From Avoscillospira sp045579045 (GTDB lineage: Bacteria; Bacillota; Clostridia; Oscillospirales; Oscillospiraceae), in the NCBI GenBank assembly GCA_045579045.1, contig JAZNLL010000120.1:1-64000 (forward strand): a stretch of 64,000 bases of DNA, in the 5' to 3' direction. Shown here one piece after another: positions 52,350 through 61,974 of the stretch. Position 1 is the first letter of the stretch. Each line of letters opens with the position of its first letter. The position numbers were made by a program, and so were the translations under genes. The notes under the pieces are model-generated. The model did no database searches, had not been told where the DNA came from, and saw only the letters and a list, made by a program, of their open reading frames with translations.

Positions 52350-53348
52350 ATGAGAGCCGCAAAGATCAAGGACCATCCTTCTTTCCCGCTGATGAAGCAG
52401 ACCGACATTCAGAATGTCTATCACATGCAGATGCCGCGTTGGCTCTTTTCCGATCCCCGATATGCCGATATGAGCCTGGATGCCAAAGTGACATACACCT
52501 TTTTGCTCAACCGTTTTCAGCTCTCCCGCCGGAACGGGTGGGTCAATGAACATGGCGAAGTCTTCGTGATCTTCCCCAGAAAAGCCATGGCTGCCGAACT
52601 GCGTGTCTGTGAGCAGCGTGTCACAGCTGCCTTTCGCAAATTGGCAGGACTTCAGCTGATCTGGGAAAAGCGGTGCGGTCGTGGCGATGCCAATCAGATC
52701 TATCTTGCTACTGTCGTTCCTATGGAGGACAACACTTACGAGTGTGCGCCTTTCCTTTCTCCTGACCCGGGTGAATGCGGTTCAAGAAACGCCGATTTTG
52801 AGGTTCTTGACGGAACCATACAGCAACAAGAACCGCAGGATCCGCTGCCCAAGAACAGCAAAACCTGTTCCTCAAAAACCACGGAATCTGCGCTTCTGGA
52901 ACCGCAGAAACCGAGGTCAAGTTATACTGAAATAAGTTATCCTGATTCCAGTAATACTCAAGTCAGTCACTCTGTAGGAGAGACAGGACCGGCAGACGAA
53001 GAAAAAGAGCTCATGAGCATTTTGGATGCTTGTGAGCTTTCCTATTTCGACCCGGAGATTGCCCGGATCTTCGAGAATGCCATTGAGCGGCTGTTCTACT
53101 CAGACAGCTTTCGTGTTGGCAATGCCATCCTACCCAAGAGCCGTGTGCGCTCCAAGCTGTATCTGCTCAACAGCATGGTGCTGAGAGAGGCAGAAAACAA
53201 GCTCCGAGCCAACACCACTGTACAGGTCCGAAACTCCACCAATTATGTTATGTCAACCATTTTCAACTGTATCACAGAGCTTGACAGCGACTTGATCGTA
53301 GACCCGTACCTGAACACCTTACGAGCACCGCCGAAGGGAGGTGAGTAA
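52350..53348 (+). CDS. Replication initiator protein A N-terminal family (RepA_N)
   Basis: A 332-residue protein. Residues about 20-130 form the RepA_N winged-helix domain known from Gram-positive plasmid initiators (MQMPRWLFSDPRYADMSLDAKVTY-like start; GEVFVIFPRKAMAAELRVCE). A polar linker follows, then a C-terminal helical part (DPEIARIFENAIERLFYS; LYLLNSMVLREAENKL). It may let the excised element replicate as a circle. An 18-base gap separates it from the coupling protein gene. GGAG-like sequence before ATG is weak. Confidence 0.87.
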   Translation: MRAAKIKDHPSFPLMKQTDIQNVYHMQMPRWLFSDPRYADMSLDAKVTYTFLLNRFQLSRRNGWVNEHGEVFVIFPRKAMAAELRVCEQRVTAAFRKLAGLQLIWEKRCGRGDANQIYLATVVPMEDNTYECAPFLSPDPGECGSRNADFEVLDGTIQQQEPQDPLPKNSKTCSSKTTESALLEPQKPRSSYTEISYPDSSNTQVSHSVGETGPADEEKELMSILDACELSYFDPEIARIFENAIERLFYSDSFRVGNAILPKSRVRSKLYLLNSMVLREAENKLRANTTVQVRNSTNYVMSTIFNCITELDSDLIVDPYLNTLRAPPKGGE

Positions 53349-53349
53349 T

Positions 53350-53874
53350 ATGCTTTTGACAAAACAGCAGGAATACATCCTGAATGTTCTCCATCGGCTG
53401 GGCTGCATTCGAATGGATCAGCTGACCATGATGGTCTACAACAAGTTTTCCACCCCTACCTTGGAAGGTGCCGAAAGGATCGTCCAAGCATCCCTGCGTC
53501 AACTGAGATCCTGCCACAGCACCCTGCGAGTAGAAGATAATATCGCTTGCTTCACCAATCGTGGACTCAACATGGATCTTCTGGAGGCGATCACCATCAT
53601 GCTGGAGCTTGGAGGCTGCGCGGTATTTGATTTCAATGCAGAGACATCGCCCATCCTGCTTCGGTTTGTGGTGGATCGGCCGAAACTTGCCGCCTTTGCC
53701 GTTGTGAAGAATGAACACAAGCCGATCCCGCCCCGTTTCTACCCGGCTGAAAAAGTCATCATTCTGCTTCGTCGGGAGGAACGCCCTCAACTGTTTCCCA
53801 TCCAAAACCCTCAGATATTTGCTATGAAGCAGTATGATGGGAGCTACCGTTTTCTGTCCCCAAAAACAAAGTAA
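53350..53874 (+). CDS. Conserved element protein with winged-helix features
   Basis: A 174-residue protein. The N-terminus MLLTKQQEYILNVLHRLGCI looks like a DNA-binding winged helix with LTMMVYNKF as second helix; the C-terminal half is alpha/beta (FAVVKNEHKP; KVIILLRREERPQLFP). Such small proteins are common next to RepA_N genes in Clostridia elements. GGGAGGTGA stands before the ATG at 53350, while the GTG at 53341 lies inside that site. Its role is unknown; it may be regulatory. Confidence 0.78.
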   Translation: MLLTKQQEYILNVLHRLGCIRMDQLTMMVYNKFSTPTLEGAERIVQASLRQLRSCHSTLRVEDNIACFTNRGLNMDLLEAITIMLELGGCAVFDFNAETSPILLRFVVDRPKLAAFAVVKNEHKPIPPRFYPAEKVIILLRREERPQLFPIQNPQIFAMKQYDGSYRFLSPKTK

Positions 53875-53891
53875 CATAGGAGGAATACCAA

Positions 53892-54896
53892 ATGCCCAGA
53901 AAGAAAACTACACCCGAAGAACCCATGCAGGAAACCACCGAGCTTTTGCCGGAAACCCCAATCGAAATCGCAAGCGAACCGCAGACGGTTTTACCGGAAC
54001 AACGCGCTCCGCATTCTCTGTCCACTGACCGCCGGAATTTCTACCAGCTGGACCTCAATGAACTGGATCGGGAGCTTACCCCGGAGGAACGTCAGGAGTG
54101 GAACTCCATCTACGCTTCCTACCGAAGCCGCAGCGTTCTGTCCGGCACCATTGTCGGCGTGGATCGGCACAGAATGGATGGAAATGACGAAACCGCCAAG
54201 GAAATGCACTGCGCCCTTGTGATCCCGTTCCGTGTCCGCATCTTTATCCCCGACGCAGAAATGTGGTCGGAGGGTCGAGAGCGTCCCGGCTTTGTCCTGC
54301 GGAATATGCCCGGCGCAACCATTGACTTCGTCATCATTCATGTGGATCGTGAGGGCTGCTTTGCCATTGGATCCCGGCGGCTGGCCATGGCAGCCAGACG
54401 CTATTACTTCTCCACGCAGCCTTCTCTCAACCGGCTCAATGCCAGAGTGAAATGTCGTGTTCTGGCCGTTGGAGCTCGCCGTTGTCTGGTGGAATGCTAC
54501 GGCTTTGACATTGATCTGTCCCAGCGGGATATGCGATATACCGCCATTCCCGATCTTCGGACAGAGTATCATCCCGGCGATGAGCTGGACTGTATCATCA
54601 AGGGTTATGACAAAGCCGCAGGGACACTGCTGATCTCTGTAAAGGAAACACAGCCAAACCCCTTTGACGGTGCCGACCTTCGCCATCCCGTCGGCTCTCA
54701 CAGGCAAGCCACCATTGCAGGTAAATATGCCGGCGGTGTCTTCTGCAATCTGCCGGACGGAGCCGTCTGCATGTGCTCCTACTCCTTCCACTACACCGAT
54801 GCCGCTTTCTCCATTGGAGACAAGGTCATCTTGACCATCCTGCGGTACGATATGGAGAAAAAGCAGATCTACGGAAAGATCGTTTCCAAGTGGTAA
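53892..54896 (+). CDS. S1/OB-fold RNA-binding-like element protein
   Basis: A 334-residue protein. A polar N-terminus (about 1-60) is followed by three OB-fold-like segments related to ribosomal protein S1 repeats: SVLSGTIVGVDRHRMDG; NARVKCRVLAVGARRCLVEC; GDELDCIIKGYDKAAGTLLI; with a fourth partial copy (QATIAGKYAGGVFCNLPDG). Related proteins occur in Clostridia conjugative elements, with unknown purpose. It ends before a strong terminator and closes the conjugation operon. TAGGAGG-like site before ATG. Confidence 0.78.
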   Translation: MPRKKTTPEEPMQETTELLPETPIEIASEPQTVLPEQRAPHSLSTDRRNFYQLDLNELDRELTPEERQEWNSIYASYRSRSVLSGTIVGVDRHRMDGNDETAKEMHCALVIPFRVRIFIPDAEMWSEGRERPGFVLRNMPGATIDFVIIHVDREGCFAIGSRRLAMAARRYYFSTQPSLNRLNARVKCRVLAVGARRCLVECYGFDIDLSQRDMRYTAIPDLRTEYHPGDELDCIIKGYDKAAGTLLISVKETQPNPFDGADLRHPVGSHRQATIAGKYAGGVFCNLPDGAVCMCSYSFHYTDAAFSIGDKVILTILRYDMEKKQIYGKIVSKW

Positions 54897-54938
54897 AGAA
54901 AGATAGCCTTCTCTCCAAATCAAGTTTTCAATAAGCTA

Positions 54939-54985
54939 AGGGGTCTGATGTAGAAGAAAGCTACATCGGATCCCTTTTGTTTTTT
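54939..54985 (+). terminator. Terminator of the conjugation operon
   Basis: Stem GGGGTCTGATGTAG/CTACATCGGATCCC with a 7-base loop, followed by TTTTGTTTTTT. It separates the backbone from cargo. Confidence 0.9.
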
Positions 54986-55053
54986 CTATGACGATTACCC
55001 TTTAGCCATCGTTTAGATACCGGCAAAAAATACGCTGTCTGTTTGAATTTTGT

Positions 55054-55082
55054 TTGCTATTTTGCCGATAACGTGATATACT
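55054..55082 (+). promoter_or_regulatory. Promoter of the Fic cargo operon
   Basis: TTGCTA (55054-55059), 17 bases, TATACT (55077-55082), about 30 bases before the Fic ATG. Confidence 0.65.
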
Positions 55083-55112
55083 ATGGATGAAGAAATTTGC
55101 AGGGAGGCAACT

Positions 55113-55997
55113 ATGGAATACGTATCTGTTGCGAAAACAGCCCAAAAATGGAATATTTCCGAACGAAGTGTACGAAACTATTGCGCTCATGGCAGAATCG
55201 CTGATGCCAAGCTCATCGGCAAAACATGGTATATCCCAGAAAATGCCCAGAAGCCGGATCGTGCAAACAAAAAGCAGTCTTCCTCCCTGCTGCAGATTTT
55301 GCGTGAGCAGAAATCCGCTAAAATGACCGGTGGTATCTATCACAAAATTCAGATCGATCTGACCTACAATTCCAACCATATTGAGGGCAGTCGTCTCACC
55401 CACGATCAGACCCGGTATATTTTTGAAACCAATACAATTGGTTTTGAGAGCGAGTCTGTTAATGTGGATGATGTGATCGAGACCTCGAACCACTTCCGCT
55501 GTATTGACATGGTGATTGAACAGGCAGGCAATGTGCTGACCGAGAAATTCATCAAAGAACTGCATTATGTATTAAAAACCGGAACCAGCGATAGCCGCAA
55601 AGATTGGTTTGCCGTCGGCGCATACAAGAAGCTGCCCAATGAGGTCGGTGGCAATGACACCACGCTTCCGGAAAACGTTGCCGGTGAAATGCGCAAGTTG
55701 CTGGCAGATTATAATGCACTGCCTTCCAAAACTATTGAAGACATCGTGGAGTTCCATGTAGCTTTTGAGCGCATTCATCCCTTTCAGGACGGCAATGGCC
55801 GCGTAGGTCGTCTGATCCTCTTCAAGGAGTGCCTAAAGTATGGCATTGTGCCATTCATCATTGAGGATAACTTGAAATTGTTCTATTATCGGGGCCTCAA
55901 AGAATGGGAGCGTGAAAAAGGCTTTCTTATGGATACCTGTCTTACTGCCCAGGATCGCTTTAAGGCATATTTGGATTATTTCAGAATCGCGTATTGA
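55113..55997 (+). CDS. Fic-domain protein with helix-turn-helix and inhibitory motif
   Basis: A 294-residue Fic protein, which transfers AMP or another nucleotide part to a target protein. Residues about 1-55 form a helix-turn-helix-like domain (VAKTAQKWNISERSVRNYC; GKTWYIPENAQK). The inhibitory motif SNHIEG (pattern S/TxxxEG) lies near residue 95, before the Fic core, as in Fic proteins that block their own ATP site. The catalytic motif HPFQDGNGRVGR is complete. AGGGAGG precedes ATG. It leads a two-gene operon with the DUF4062-like protein 29 bases downstream. Confidence 0.94.
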   Translation: MEYVSVAKTAQKWNISERSVRNYCAHGRIADAKLIGKTWYIPENAQKPDRANKKQSSSLLQILREQKSAKMTGGIYHKIQIDLTYNSNHIEGSRLTHDQTRYIFETNTIGFESESVNVDDVIETSNHFRCIDMVIEQAGNVLTEKFIKELHYVLKTGTSDSRKDWFAVGAYKKLPNEVGGNDTTLPENVAGEMRKLLADYNALPSKTIEDIVEFHVAFERIHPFQDGNGRVGRLILFKECLKYGIVPFIIEDNLKLFYYRGLKEWEREKGFLMDTCLTAQDRFKAYLDYFRIAY

Positions 55998-56026
55998 TAT
56001 CTGATAGAGAGAAAAAGGAGATCTAT

Positions 56027-58717
56027 ATGGATAATCAATTCATCCCCGCAGAGCGACTGCGTGTTTTTATCAGTTCTGCACAAAACAACGAGGGTGTTTT
56101 TGCATGGAGCGACGTTCGTCAGCGTATTAAGAAATACTTGGAGGAATGTATCTATCTTAATCCCTTTATCATTGAAGATGTTGCTTCCACTAGGCCATCT
56201 AACCAGTTTTACCAACAGCAGTTGCTAAAATCTGATATTGTTGTTCTTCTGGTGAAGGGAGAGGTTAGAAAAGGCACTGCCATAGAATATGCGCTTGCAT
56301 CAAAATACAAAAAGCCATTACTCGTATATTTTCTCGAAGATGGCACCGTTCCCTCATTAAGTGTGGTGGAGTTGAAGTCTGATATCCAGGCATCGGATGC
56401 TTGTACATATCATCAGGCCAAAAGCTTTGATGATATAGAAAAACAGATCCGTAATGATGTAATTCAGGATGTCATTCGGTATTATCAAGCATATTCACTG
56501 CAATACCCTGAACTGGAAGATGTTCCTGAAACAACTATAGCTCTCCACGAGAAAACCTTGGATGGTTCCGGTGTCCTCACCAAGACAGCCTTATCACAGT
56601 TCAGCAGTTGTTATGACCATGTTTTTGGTCTTCTTACAATAGGTCACACACCTATAGATAGTACCAAATCCAAGTCGTCCTTTCACAATTTGGGAGAAGC
56701 ATTGTTGACTTGGCTCATTAACGGAGATGTTCCATCCTGTGACGCTGAAATCCTGCGGCTGACAGAAGCGCTGACACCGATTTTCAACGATGCCGAGTGG
56801 TTGAAGAAAAGATGGGACGCAATCAGATGCGAATGGGCCGGTGACTTAGAAGGTGCATTGGCTGCTGAACAGCAGGCCCTATCCTTGGCAAAACCCTCTC
56901 AACTTCCGCAGTGGATCATTAACAATATTCTTATCGACTGCCGGAATATGCAAGATGAAGTCCATCAATGCAATCGGCAAATGTTGCAAAAGAACGATGC
57001 TCAGGACGAATTAAACAAAATCGACACCATCGCTTTTCTGCCTGTGCTTGATCGTTATTGTGGCAATGTCTACGACACCATACAAAAGGAAAAACTTAAA
57101 TTCGAAACAGCAAAACCTGGGACGAAGTTTTTTGGTTCGAACTTTAGAAATGCCATCAATAGCGTTGAGAACTATTTCTTTTCCGCTGTATTGTACGGTT
57201 CATATACGCACATGGTAATTGCTCGTGATCTTCTTTTTAATGCCTTGTGGGAATACGCAGACATCTCCGGAAAAGAACAATTGTTACAGGTATGTATCAA
57301 ACTACTGGCCTTGAAGGGTAATGCAAAATTCTTTAAGCAAACACTCGATTCCAAATGGGATGATGTTTATACTACTGTTGCTTCCAATGCTGATGAAATC
57401 TGGAGTCTTTCCAGTAAAGCTCCGATCGTCAATCGTGATGCAATCCGACAGGCAGTATTGGCAAAGCTTGGTCTGTATTTCTCTGACGAGGTGTTTGCAT
57501 CTGCGCAGGATTATCTGGCAGAAATTGCCAATAACATTTACTGGGGTAACTCAGAGGAGTTTTTCGATTGTATTGTTAATAATATGAGCAGATTATCTCC
57601 TTCAGATGTTGTAAGGAATATCTGCGGAATTATCCGTGATGAGAGGTTCCATATAGGAGGAAAGATTTCAAATATTCTCATGCAGTTGGACCTCAAAATG
57701 GTAGACCATACATTACAGACAGAATTGCGAGACGCCCTTGCTGAGAAGCTAACATTTATTGTCAGCAACGGTGGTTCACCGCAATTCATAGCTGCACTGG
57801 CCAACCAGAACCCTGATGTGTTTTCCTGTTTGGCAGATGTGCCTAATAACGGGTTAAATGGAATCGAAAAAATCTTTTACGAAATCAATATGGGGCATGG
57901 AGATTGGGGACAGGCATTGGAAGAAGAAATCCAAACTGCAAGGAGCCAGTTTGAAGCGAATAAAGATCCCGGGAAATACATCGGCTTTTCTGAATTGCCA
58001 TACGCAACAATAAAAACAGTTGTTCGAGAGCATTATAGTCATTCTATGGATGTGCTGTTATTGCAACAGTTTATTCCATTATGTACAGAAGTGCTTTTGA
58101 GCCAGATTGACGCAGGAACAAAGAGTAATTGTATTGATGCCCTCTGTGATGTCCTGATTTGTTCGGAAGAATGCAAGCATGCCTTGCCAGCAGAACTGGT
58201 CGACGCTATTTCCACCGATGATTGGTCCACCTGCCGTTCTGTTTGGAGTGATTCCAACGATGGCCTGTCTTATCGCGTGTTAATGTTGCGAATTATTATA
58301 GGTCTGGCTGATAAGGATGAACTGTTGGAATGGTGTTTTGGATACAGCAAGAAGGGACGTCAAGATCGCGTTGTTCTGTCTAAGTGCGTCGAGCAGTATT
58401 TGCGAAACTGCAACAGCATTCAAGACGATGCCGATTCCACTATATTGTCCATTGCGATTCAGTGCCTAGAAGATGACTATTGGCTTGTGAGAAGATATGC
58501 CTGCAATTCCATGGCGATGTTGGTAACATCACAGTACAAGCCACTGGTAGAGCGCAAGTTATATGAGTCTGCGATAGATCCATCTCATTATGTCAGAAAC
58601 CACATCTTGCGGCTTTGTAAGGATGGATGTGTTTCGGACACAGAGATTACTGCGAAGCTAGTTGAGATTCTGCAAAATGATGCCAACCACGCAATCCGAA
58701 AATTTGCAGCCGGATAG
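56027..58717 (+). CDS. DUF4062-like/HEAT-like large protein, candidate defence gene
   Basis: An 896-residue cytoplasmic protein. Residues about 10-105 match the DUF4062 pattern, a Rossmann/TIR-like domain common at the N-terminus of defence proteins: LRVFISSAQN, ASTRPSNQFYQQQLLKSDIVVLLVKG, GTAIEYALASKYKKPLLVYF. The long remainder is almost all helical, with HEAT-like pairs clearest at the C-terminus (LSIAIQCLEDDYWLVRRYACNS; SHYVRNHILRLC; AIRKFAAG). No nucleotide-binding loop is visible. AAAGGAG stands 7 bases before the ATG. Base use is more AT-rich than the conjugation genes. It pairs with the Fic gene. Confidence 0.72.
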   Translation: MDNQFIPAERLRVFISSAQNNEGVFAWSDVRQRIKKYLEECIYLNPFIIEDVASTRPSNQFYQQQLLKSDIVVLLVKGEVRKGTAIEYALASKYKKPLLVYFLEDGTVPSLSVVELKSDIQASDACTYHQAKSFDDIEKQIRNDVIQDVIRYYQAYSLQYPELEDVPETTIALHEKTLDGSGVLTKTALSQFSSCYDHVFGLLTIGHTPIDSTKSKSSFHNLGEALLTWLINGDVPSCDAEILRLTEALTPIFNDAEWLKKRWDAIRCEWAGDLEGALAAEQQALSLAKPSQLPQWIINNILIDCRNMQDEVHQCNRQMLQKNDAQDELNKIDTIAFLPVLDRYCGNVYDTIQKEKLKFETAKPGTKFFGSNFRNAINSVENYFFSAVLYGSYTHMVIARDLLFNALWEYADISGKEQLLQVCIKLLALKGNAKFFKQTLDSKWDDVYTTVASNADEIWSLSSKAPIVNRDAIRQAVLAKLGLYFSDEVFASAQDYLAEIANNIYWGNSEEFFDCIVNNMSRLSPSDVVRNICGIIRDERFHIGGKISNILMQLDLKMVDHTLQTELRDALAEKLTFIVSNGGSPQFIAALANQNPDVFSCLADVPNNGLNGIEKIFYEINMGHGDWGQALEEEIQTARSQFEANKDPGKYIGFSELPYATIKTVVREHYSHSMDVLLLQQFIPLCTEVLLSQIDAGTKSNCIDALCDVLICSEECKHALPAELVDAISTDDWSTCRSVWSDSNDGLSYRVLMLRIIIGLADKDELLEWCFGYSKKGRQDRVVLSKCVEQYLRNCNSIQDDADSTILSIAIQCLEDDYWLVRRYACNSMAMLVTSQYKPLVERKLYESAIDPSHYVRNHILRLCKDGCVSDTEITAKLVEILQNDANHAIRKFAAG

Positions 58718-58721
58718 CCAC

Positions 58722-58763
58722 GAAACCCTCTGAGATGGATAACAGTCCGTCTCAGAGGGTTTC
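58722..58763 (+). terminator. Terminator of the Fic operon
   Basis: A 14-base stem GAAACCCTCTGAGA/TCTCAGAGGGTTTC with a 14-base loop, right after the stop. The T run is weak. The span 58764-58956 has no gene that I can support, only a short frame with a poor context. Confidence 0.7.
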
Positions 58764-58956
58764 CACTTAATTTGAACATATCAAATATTTTCCAATTTCG
58801 TCACCTAATTATTCTCTGTCTGGTGACTATAATGTTTTAACAGGAGTTTTATTCTTGCGAGAGAATAATGTTAGCAGCTCACGTTGATTATTGCTCAAAG
58901 TCAAAGTTTTTATGCAACACCTCCGCTGGCAAAGCAGGTGATTGCCGCCGCCAATG

Positions 58957-58995
58957 AAAACCGACACGAAATGTATCAATCTCATTTCGTGTCGG
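58957..58995 (-). terminator. Terminator of the P-loop ATPase operon
   Basis: Perfect 13-base stem CCGACACGAAATG/CATTTCGTGTCGG, followed on the minus strand by TTTTCATT. It lies about 40 bases after the ATPase stop. Confidence 0.75.
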
Positions 58996-59036
58996 CTATC
59001 AACTCGTCAATTCATCTTACAAAAACTTCTCAAAAA

Positions 59037-60962
59037 TCAGATCCAACTACTGGCAGAATTTCTCTCCAGCAGAATCGCCTCAACCTTCTTCACTTCCTCT
59101 TGTAACGCTCTATACGCACTCATTGCCCGCAAGTACTTTGGATCATCTTTTTCCTTATAAAACTGCTCTATCGATTTCTCAATCGCATATAAAAACTCCG
59201 ATGATAGAGAATATTGTCCTAGCATAGCATAGTATGTTGGCCATTCTCCATTCTCTTTTACTCGACCAAGCAATCTACCTTCCATTGACATTAATTGCCT
59301 TTCGTAATTGAAAGCTTCAGTAGTTAGCTCCTCAAACGACAGTTCCGAACTATTTTTTGCATTAAATATTTCAGTGTCAAGAAGATAGGCATCTCTAAAT
59401 ATGCCGAACAAAATTGACTGTGAAAAAAACAAATCAAATATTTGTTCCCCTCTTGGCAGCATAAAGTACTTTATTTCTCCACTTTCCACCATTGGATCAA
59501 CATTTTTCCGAATAAATCTATTGTCCTCATAATAGGAAAATGCCCTTTGTACTGCATCCTTAATATCATCATATGCCCTTTTACGGTCTTGATCACTACC
59601 CTTATTAGGCACAATACAACGATATATATCATGTATTAACTCATCGGGCGACAGAAGTCTTTGTGCAACTTCCTCTGTATCTTGAGCACACCGATTCCTA
59701 TATCGAAACGCCTGCAAAACCCAAAATGACAAAATATCTGATAGGTTGTGCACTCCAGGTTTAGGAAGAATGCATCGTATTGGCATTATTTTTGTTTGAA
59801 AATACACATTCTTCTCTCCCATACATAAGATACGAAGTATATTTGTATCATTTATGTAATAATCATCCTCCTCAATTATAAAACTGGAAGCTGGATTAAC
59901 ATTCTTTTGAGTCCAGCGACGGTTGGAAATTATCTCCAAATAACTTTCCAAGGCTTTACTTACATTATTGTTATTGATTTTTAAAAGAATGTTATTATAA
60001 CTGTTATCAATCCTGTCGGCAATTTTTAACAATACATTCTTGGCCTTTTCCCAAGTTTTTTCATTTTGGGCTTTTTTTACTTGATCCGATGCAATGATTA
60101 TATCAAAACGTCGTTGAAAAATTTTGGATAGTGATGGTGCTACAGAAACATTTAATGCTTTATTAGCACGGTGAGTATTATACATGTCATCTTTGTATAT
60201 ATTATAGTATGTATTATTTCTTAGACAGAAAAAGAATTTGGAGCAGAAACAGCCTCGACTCTTTGTTTTAAGGTTTTCAAACAATGTTAAGAAGTGTGCC
60301 ATAAGCGCCACTTGTTGTTGCTCTTTTAAGGACTCAAGGTCATCAAATACAAATACAACATTTTTTATCGGCAGACCGCTGCTCAGCAAAATTGTTAGTT
60401 TAAATAATGCTTCTTCAAACTGCTTGTTATCCTCTGAATAATACTTAACTTCAAGCTTGTAGTCATTAATATACTTTCCAACATCTTCAACCTTTTTTGC
60501 TCCCAAATTTGCACAATTTAATACATACTCATACATTGCGCTAACTTTTGCAAAGCACAATAACCCTATGTTTTCAAGAACTGATGGCTCAGTTATGTTA
60601 AAATCACTATAATAAACAAGATCGTACTTACCCTTCTCTTGTGAAGGGAATAAGACAGGGGTATTTGTCGGTATGTCCTCCACTCCGTAGTATTTCTTTA
60701 GGCAATATAGCATAAGATATGTTTTACCAATACCTGTTGCTCCTGTTATTGGTATTATTTCATCTATATTATGTGTCAAAATATCATTAATCTGCTCTTC
60801 TAGTTCCTTATGTACTGAAATGTATCCATCTACGCTATAAGAAGCATAACGATGAAAATCTCTTTCAGTCGCTCCAGCAATGTAATGACGAAATTTCCTA
60901 TACAGATCATTTTTGGTTTTTGTTTCTTCAACTTTTGCACGCTCATTCGGCCTAACAAACAT
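59037..60962 (-). CDS. P-loop ATPase of unknown family, candidate defence gene
   Basis: A 641-residue AT-rich gene product. The P-loop is ITGATGIGKTYLMLYCL near residue 72, the Walker B is VVFVFDDLES near 205, and a likely sensor Asn/Arg is in FFFCLRNNTYYN. This resembles STAND or KAP-like ATPases of bacterial defence. The C-terminal half is helical and charged, without a known fold. It begins one base after the two-TM gene stop, so the two are coupled. The ATPase may be recruited to the membrane by its partner. Confidence 0.78.
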   Translation of the reverse strand: MFVRPNERAKVEETKTKNDLYRKFRHYIAGATERDFHRYASYSVDGYISVHKELEEQINDILTHNIDEIIPITGATGIGKTYLMLYCLKKYYGVEDIPTNTPVLFPSQEKGKYDLVYYSDFNITEPSVLENIGLLCFAKVSAMYEYVLNCANLGAKKVEDVGKYINDYKLEVKYYSEDNKQFEEALFKLTILLSSGLPIKNVVFVFDDLESLKEQQQVALMAHFLTLFENLKTKSRGCFCSKFFFCLRNNTYYNIYKDDMYNTHRANKALNVSVAPSLSKIFQRRFDIIIASDQVKKAQNEKTWEKAKNVLLKIADRIDNSYNNILLKINNNNVSKALESYLEIISNRRWTQKNVNPASSFIIEEDDYYINDTNILRILCMGEKNVYFQTKIMPIRCILPKPGVHNLSDILSFWVLQAFRYRNRCAQDTEEVAQRLLSPDELIHDIYRCIVPNKGSDQDRKRAYDDIKDAVQRAFSYYEDNRFIRKNVDPMVESGEIKYFMLPRGEQIFDLFFSQSILFGIFRDAYLLDTEIFNAKNSSELSFEELTTEAFNYERQLMSMEGRLLGRVKENGEWPTYYAMLGQYSLSSEFLYAIEKSIEQFYKEKDDPKYLRAMSAYRALQEEVKKVEAILLERNSASSWI

Positions 60963-60963
60963 A

Positions 60964-61599
60964 CTATTCCTCCTTACTACGCCTCAGTGTAAACATCGGA
61001 AGGCCCCATTTATCGTTTTTAACAGCTACTCCAGAAAATTGGTAGGGTTCTCCTAAAACATCTTCATATCCTACATCAAAGTGAATTTCCATTTGTTCAT
61101 CCATCATCGGATTATTCAGTTTAATTCTCAATCCCTCATTATTAGTTAAAACCTCTTTGCAATAAACATTGCTATCTTGCCACAGGTAGTCCCCTCTAAG
61201 ACCCGTTATGTGGATATTTGAAACTATTAGATTTAGTGCAATGTTGTTTGTAGTATTTATAACTTCAAATGATAGTTCTGAACATCCGCCTAATGAACCA
61301 ACAGCCTTACATATTAAAATTGGCCAACTTCTCGCCTTTTCCCATTCTTCTAAACGAGCTGTATGTCTGTCACTTTCTTTCTTGATAACATTATTTTGCC
61401 AAAGCGCTATCACACTAAGTACTGTTGTGCTTATAAAAGACAATACCGTTCCATAAAAGTCCAATGCATCTCCCGCGGTCCATTCAGCAGCAAACAATTC
61501 TATAGAGGGTATTTTAAACATAAGGTTTATTACAGTTGGTATTCCCAAAATCAGGAGCATCGCAACTACAATAATGTATTTTTTGTGTTTCTTTGACAT
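60964..61599 (-). CDS. Two-TM membrane protein, partner of the ATPase
   Basis: A 211-residue protein. Two hydrophobic segments (IIVVAMLLILGIPTVINLMF; FYGTVLSFISTTVLSVIALW) lie near the N-terminus, followed by a short coil and a beta-rich cytoplasmic domain (SELSFEVINTTNNIALNLIV; EIHFDVGYEDV). I do not recognise the family. GGGGGAGTGAGAG precedes ATG. This design, a membrane hairpin plus soluble domain next to a P-loop ATPase, is seen in several abortive-infection type systems. Confidence 0.75.
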   Translation of the reverse strand: MSKKHKKYIIVVAMLLILGIPTVINLMFKIPSIELFAAEWTAGDALDFYGTVLSFISTTVLSVIALWQNNVIKKESDRHTARLEEWEKARSWPILICKAVGSLGGCSELSFEVINTTNNIALNLIVSNIHITGLRGDYLWQDSNVYCKEVLTNNEGLRIKLNNPMMDEQMEIHFDVGYEDVLGEPYQFSGVAVKNDKWGLPMFTLRRSKEE

Positions 61600-61864
61600 C
61601 TCTCACTCCCCCCATCTGTCTATTACTATTCTTGCATTTCAACATGTATTTTTCAATTGCAATGTGTCATTTTCGACATATTTAAGCATTATTCCCAAAA
61701 TACCTTCTGCAGCATACTGCAATATGACGATAATATTTCTTCGTCACACTACCTTTGCTGCCGCCTCTCTTGTTTCCATCTGTAGTATGGAGGTTATAAT
61801 TTACTAAGTTTTTGTACATCTCTAGTGAATCCAATAGTTAGGCTTTTCATAGAGGTACTATTTA

Positions 61865-61904
61865 AATGAGCACAGCATCTTCCAAAGATACTGTGCTCAT
61901 TTTC
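61865..61904 (-). terminator. Terminator of the TIR gene
   Basis: Stem AAATGAGCACAG/CTGTGCTCATTT extended by ATCTT/AAGAT after a one-base bulge. It lies after the TIR gene on the minus strand. The remaining bases of the 61600-61974 gap hold no gene. Confidence 0.7.
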
Positions 61905-61974
61905 CCATTATTTCGTTAAGGCAATATAAAAGTCACTGAGGGCAATCGCACCACATACACAGGCCCTGTTAATC

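Noticed and set aside
58884..59105. A 73-codon frame containing FYATPPLAKQVIAAANENRH
   Set aside because: It runs through a strong terminator hairpin and into the antisense of the ATPase gene, without a ribosome site; at most it is a remnant.
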